NCBI GenBank assembly: GCA_021298045.1
Contig: JAJTHY010000170.1
Location: 1-9,448 of the forward strand
Origin: Candidatus Jidaibacter sp.
Lineage (GTDB): Bacteria; Pseudomonadota; Alphaproteobacteria; Rickettsiales; Midichloriaceae
Direction of reading: 5' to 3'
Length of the DNA: 9,448 bases
Made by a program: the position numbers and the translations under genes. The notes under the pieces were generated by a model. The model did not search any database and had not been told where the DNA came from. It worked only from the letters and a program-made list of their open reading frames with translations. Shown here one piece after another: positions 6,940-9,448 of the stretch. Every line of letters begins with the position of its first letter. Positions within the stretch are counted from its first letter, which is position 1.

Positions 6940-7881
6940 CACCCCTTCAGCATTATTAAACACCTCCAGCACCTTAAATAAATTACCCATCTGTATGGGG
7001 GAAGTTAGGCGATCTAGCGCTTTGATTATAGTGGCTGGGTTGGCGCCATTTTTAATTAAAGCATTAGCACGCAGTTCAATGCCATGATTGCGCAAAAATT
7101 CTCTCTGCGTTTGGTAATTGGTTCTTATGTCATGCTTGGAGAAAATATTCCTAAAGGCTTTAAAGTCCACATGCGCTGTTATATCAGCCTCCCCAACATC
7201 GGAAAAAACATCGTGATATTTATGCCCCTTAACCGCCTGTAAGGTGCTTTTATATTTTGGCTCGTAATATCCGTAGTCAATAAACAAAGCACTCAGATTG
7301 CCGCGCTCTGCCAATTTTTCTGCAATATATAATGCATCTGGACAAACTTCTATTATGCCATTTTCTGGACAAGCATACTCAAGGTTTACAGGAGCAATGC
7401 GCGCGTTTCCAACCCCTAGTTCATAAAAAATATTACCCACTCGCTCAAATTGCTTTATGGGCAATGCGTCCAAGAACTCATTAGCAACAATAATAAGGTT
7501 GCCAGCGGGCAGGGAGCTTATATCATCCACCCAAGTTACATCATATCCGTGCAAAGCTTGCGCCTGTTTTTCCATAAGCTTTGTGGAGTTCTCAAGAATA
7601 ATAACGCCTTTTAGATTATCATGAAACCCAGGCACGCGTTTAGTGGCGCGCAAAATATCTTTCATCATGGTGCCGCGGCCTGCTCCTATCTCCACCAGGT
7701 AAAAGTCACTGTTGATTTCCTGATATTGCGTGGCGCACCATACTCCAACTATTTCTCCAAACATCTGGCTGATTTCAGGTGAGGTTATAAAATCACCGCT
7801 TGCACCAACAGATTCATTGTTTTGATAGTATTTGCGGATTGCAGAACGCATGAATTCGTCAATGGGAATAGGGAGCGTCAT
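6934..7881 (-). CDS. COG1565 / NDUFAF7-MidA family SAM-dependent methyltransferase
   Basis: This 315-residue protein belongs to the family of mitochondrial NDUFAF7 (MidA), which methylates an arginine of the NDUFS2 subunit of complex I. The role of bacterial homologues is not settled, though a complex I link is plausible. Family landmarks in order: PIPIDEFM (4-11), GDFITSPEISQMFGE (29-43), the SAM-binding loop EIGAGRGTMM (64-73), ANEFLDALPIKQF (133-145), IDYGYYEP (201-208), GEADITAHVDF (230-240), QREFL (259-263) and MGNLFKVL (298-305). The region between FM and GDF is a few residues shorter than usual (the GYY motif is reduced to KYY). The ATG at 7881 is the only ATG before an in-frame stop (7909-7911), but no Shine-Dalgarno sequence is visible. 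The last residues and the stop fall in a repeat fragment, so the C-terminus may have been altered. Confidence 0.93.
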   Translation of the reverse strand: MTLPIPIDEFMRSAIRKYYQNNESVGASGDFITSPEISQMFGEIVGVWCATQYQEINSDFYLVEIGAGRGTMMKDILRATKRVPGFHDNLKGVIILENSTKLMEKQAQALHGYDVTWVDDISSLPAGNLIIVANEFLDALPIKQFERVGNIFYELGVGNARIAPVNLEYACPENGIIEVCPDALYIAEKLAERGNLSALFIDYGYYEPKYKSTLQAVKGHKYHDVFSDVGEADITAHVDFKAFRNIFSKHDIRTNYQTQREFLRNHGIELRANALIKNGANPATIIKALDRLTSPIQMGNLFKVLEVFNNAEGVS

Positions 7882-7967
7882 GAAGTGAATACATATTTTG
7901 ATATGTCGCTATTTTAAATTAATCTCCGCTTTATGGAAAGACACTTTATTTAATTATTAGCACTCAT

Positions 7968-8000
7968 ATTATACCCGAGTTATGGATAAGGCACTGTCAA
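7968..8000 (-). promoter_or_regulatory. Candidate promoter of the methyltransferase gene, wide spacing
   Basis: On the minus strand a perfect TTGACA (7995-8000) and a perfect TATAAT (7968-7973) occur, but 21 nt apart rather than 16-18. The start would lie near 7961, about 80 nt before the ATG. The boxes flank the outer left arm of the large palindrome, so regulation by that structure is conceivable. The unusual spacing makes this a weak call. Confidence 0.3.
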
Positions 8001-8030
8001 AAAATGTCTAAGCAGCTGAAATATAAATAG

Positions 8031-8175
8031 CATCACTGCGAGGAGCGCCTTTGCGACTTGGCAGTCCACTCTTTTCATCACCACATCTATGACGGGGGTC
8101 TTAAGATTCTATCCGCAGCAGGAATAACCCTAAGAGGCTGGATTGCCACAATCGCTTCGCTCTTTCGCAATGACG
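8031..8175. repeat. Dispersed repeat type A with imperfect terminal inverted repeats
   Basis: The left end (8031-8068: tgcgaggagcgcc...ggcagtcca) and the right end (8139-8175: tggattgccaca...tcgcaatgacg) are inverted versions of one sequence of about 37 bp. This matches the type of widespread intergenic palindrome that reads gtcattgcgaggagcgaa and ends with its mirror image. Another left end begins at 9422. There is no coding potential, so it is not an insertion sequence; a MITE- or REP-like element is the best description. Confidence 0.75.
8075..8128. repeat. Diverged type B repeat nested inside the type A repeat
   Basis: This segment begins tcatcaccac, has gggggtcttaagattc in the middle and ends gcaggaataac. 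It aligns with the 55-bp repeat at 40-94 (tcatcctcgc, tgggatcttaagattc, gcggaatgac). The core around cttaag is the best conserved part. It sits at the centre of the type A repeat. Confidence 0.5.
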
Positions 8176-8360
8176 TTGTTTATATATTTTCGTTATGTTA
8201 CCAGCTTTTGCTATAGGTCGTTATCCATAATTTGGGTTATTACGACATTAAAGTTATATACCATTTATTGCAATTTTATTAATTTTTTATTAAAACGTTA
8301 ACCAATTATAAATCTTTTATAGATATTATTGTGCAATATCAACAAAAATATGAGGAATTT

Positions 8361-8684
8361 ATGAGATATGTCCCAAATAATATAGAAGATAAAAGTATTA
8401 TGGATCATTTAAAAGAAATTTTAGAAAATGGCCTTAATAATAGTCACGAGAGCATGAAGAATATTGTTATATTGGTAGCGTTTCAAATTATTATACCAGC
8501 AGCTATTCAATTTTGTTGTTGGGCAATTAACGCTGTTGAAGGCTATTTTAGTTATAAAGATACTGAAGATGTTAGTCAGATCGCTGCTGAAACACAATTG
8601 AGCAATAATGAGCAAAAGGTTCAGACCTTAGGTATGGAGCTGGTTGCACCAGAATCTGCATCTACTGGCACAGAATTAGTTTAA
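8361..8684 (+). CDS. Small single-span membrane protein, function unknown
   Basis: I do not recognise this 107-residue protein. Residues 1-33 are polar and charged, 34-57 form one strongly hydrophobic segment (VILVAFQIII...QFCCWAIN, with a CC pair at 52-53), and 65-107 are a polar tail rich in Glu, Gln, Ser and Thr that ends TGTELV. There is no cleavable signal-peptide pattern, so it is probably anchored by its central span. The ATG at 8361 is preferred because GAGGA lies 4 nt upstream (8352-8356). The frame is open to a GTG at 8331, which would add ten residues but has no ribosome site. Neighbours are the palindrome upstream and a second palindrome downstream; no operon partner is visible. 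Codon use resembles the neighbouring genes. It could be a lineage-specific membrane protein of an intracellular bacterium. Confidence 0.65.
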   Translation: MRYVPNNIEDKSIMDHLKEILENGLNNSHESMKNIVILVAFQIIIPAAIQFCCWAINAVEGYFSYKDTEDVSQIAAETQLSNNEQKVQTLGMELVAPESASTGTELV

Positions 8685-8770
8685 TTTAACATAATACAGA
8701 TTATCGAATATTTGGTTAATGGGTCCCTCCGTCAAAACTCCGAAATTATCTCGGGAGCTGAGTAATCATA

Positions 8771-8943
8771 AAATATATAGCTAATCCCTTATAAAATGGG
8801 TACGAAAATCAAGAATTTTCTCATAAATTTTTGCCTATTTTACGCATGGAATATAGATATATTTCAAAGGCAAAATAGGTGAAAATTTATTGAAAAGGCG
8901 CAGCATTAGCATATCCATTTTATAAGGGTTTAGCTATATATTT
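8771..8943. repeat. 173-bp imperfect palindrome with near-perfect 29-bp ends
   Basis: The outer arms 8771-8799 and 8915-8943 are complementary at 28 of 29 positions (aaatatatagctaa...cccttataaaatgg). Inner arms 8821-8845 and 8869-8893 (cctatttt against aaaatagg) pair with one or two gaps, and the centre near 8857 is itself self-complementary. Outside the arms, ctgagt (8758-8763) and actccag (8949-8955) extend the stem weakly. The unpaired region lies between inner and outer arms. No coding potential is visible. It resembles a MITE-like element or a very large hairpin; it follows the small membrane gene by 86 nt. Confidence 0.85.
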
Positions 8944-9065
8944 AATACACTCCAGTCTTCCGTTCCGTGGGCTCCTTGCACTTCGCTACCAGAAGCGAGT
9001 TTCCGAAGAGATCTAATTGGAGCAGGCTGGTAAACCCCACATAGAGCGCTTAATGGCTTTATACA

Positions 9066-9212
9066 ATGAGGGTAGAAATTAGGTGCAAAGCAAAAGATAG
9101 AGCAAATATTAAGCAAAATTTTGAACAGATTGAAAAAGAGGAAAGTAAATTTCGAACACCTAAACATATAAAAGAAAAGGTAAAAGAACTTATATCTGAG
9201 TACAGAGTGTAA
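9066..9212 (+). CDS. Possible small ORF, lysine/glutamate-rich (48 codons)
   Basis: ATG at 9066 to TAA at 9210-9212 encodes 48 residues. It begins MRVEIRCKAKDRANIKQN, is highly charged throughout, and ends KELISEYRV. The composition and purine-rich coding strand look more like protein than the random sequence around it. No recognised domain is present, there is no clear Shine-Dalgarno sequence, and the frame is closed by TAA at 9051-9053 just upstream. It may be the surviving 3' part of a larger decayed gene. The opposite strand has longer but implausible Cys/Phe-rich frames. Confidence 0.3.
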   Translation: MRVEIRCKAKDRANIKQNFEQIEKEESKFRTPKHIKEKVKELISEYRV

Positions 9213-9220
9213 AATGAACA

Positions 9221-9238
9221 GCCCAAGCTAGTTTGGGC
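9221..9238. other. Short hairpin after the small ORF
   Basis: GCCCAA (9221-9226) and TTGGGC (9233-9238) form a perfect 6-bp stem with a 6-nt loop, 8 nt after the stop of the small ORF. No T run follows on the plus strand, so it is not a classic intrinsic terminator. The rest of the gene-free stretch 8944-9448, apart from the small ORF and the repeat end at 9422, shows nothing I can name. Confidence 0.35.
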
Positions 9239-9421
9239 CCACTCCCAAAACAACTGTTTTTGAGAAAGACTCCCAGGAATGGTCGTGATAGTTGCCTAAC
9301 AATATCCTCAGGGCAACCGCATTAAAAGTTCAAAATAGGTTTAGAGTGAGCAATACAAGCAGTTCTAGCACCAAGTCGAATCCCTCTATTGCTATAAAAC
9401 CAAAGTTTCCCACTCGCGCCC

Positions 9422-9448
9422 CGTCTTTGCGAGGAGCTTTAGCGACGA
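9422..9448. repeat. Left end of another type A repeat, cut by the window edge
   Basis: The segment cgtctttgcgagg...agcgacga matches the left end of the repeat at 8031 (catcactgcgaggagcgcc), with tgcgaggagc identical in both. Only the first 27 bases are inside the window, so the length and right end cannot be judged. Confidence 0.6.

Larger units (their letters stand above)
7973..8236. repeat. Large concentric palindrome made of three nested inverted repeats
   Basis: The 480-nt gene-free stretch 7882-8360 is filled largely by this structure. Outer arms 7973-7994 and 8215-8236 (core ttatggataa against ttatccataa) match at 17 of 22 positions when one is reversed. Middle arms are 8031-8068 and 8139-8175. 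The inner element 8075-8128 centres on cttaag (8100-8105). All three share nearly the same axis, about 8103. The stretches between arms also pair partly. It lies between divergent genes (starts 7881 and 8361). Confidence 0.65.

Noticed and set aside
8934..9167. 77-codon minus-strand ORF
   Set aside because: Half of it is Cys/Phe-rich with no plausible domain, and it runs through the end of the 29-bp palindrome arm; there is no ribosome site. It is probably non-coding.
9059..9253. 64-codon minus-strand ORF
   Set aside because: It is the Cys/Phe/Ser-rich antisense of the purine-rich 48-codon ORF, a typical shadow frame.
9330..9420. Faint likeness to the end of a sulfatase-modifying (FGE-type) or C-type-lectin-like variable domain (frame reading RFRVSNTSSSS...NPSIAIK)
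   Set aside because: The match is about 20 residues, needs frameshifts to extend upstream, and lacks the RGGSW motif. It is too weak to call; a translated search of 9240-9448 would decide.

Overview
The window suggests an AT-rich alphaproteobacterium, most likely a Rickettsiales-type intracellular symbiont. This is inferred from three things: the alphaproteobacterial style of the proteins (a COG1565/NDUFAF7-like methyltransferase, a glutathione-transferase-like protein ending in PDF, a compact uppS-cdsA-dxr cluster), the low-GC codon use, and intergenic DNA full of small palindromic repeats. No rRNA, tRNA, CRISPR array, integrase or transposase was recognised.

Layout. 1-253: non-coding, with a 55-bp dispersed palindromic repeat (40-94) and a strong leftward terminator (198-228). 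254-712 (-): unrecognised acidic protein with a 12-residue tandem repeat and its own consensus promoter. 787-3298 (-): operon uppS-cdsA-dxr, each junction a 4-nt ATGA overlap. 3299-3424: divergent promoter spacer. 3425-5043 (+): ispH and a glutathione S-transferase-like gene, again overlapping by 4 nt. 5109/5182-6882 (+): a protein resembling a fused SbmA/BacA/ABCD-type ABC transporter whose ATPase motifs are all eroded and whose natural start seems displaced by one extra G in a G5 run. 6934-7881 (-): COG1565 methyltransferase whose stop codon lies in a repeat fragment. 7882-8360: non-coding, a roughly 264-nt concentric palindrome. 8361-8684 (+): small single-span membrane protein. 8685-9448: mostly non-coding, with a second large palindrome (8771-8943), a possible 48-codon ORF (9066-9212), a short hairpin, and the cut-off end of another repeat at the window edge.

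How the genes work together. DXR makes MEP early in the non-mevalonate isoprenoid pathway and IspH releases IPP/DMAPP at its end. UppS extends IPP into the undecaprenyl carrier for peptidoglycan and envelope glycans. CdsA makes CDP-diacylglycerol for phospholipids. The divergent pair of operons is therefore an isoprenoid and envelope-precursor locus. The rest (pseudo-ABC transporter, COG1565 enzyme, small membrane protein, repeat protein) is not functionally tied to it by anything visible here. The most unusual items are the ATPase-dead ABC transporter and the nested palindromes.
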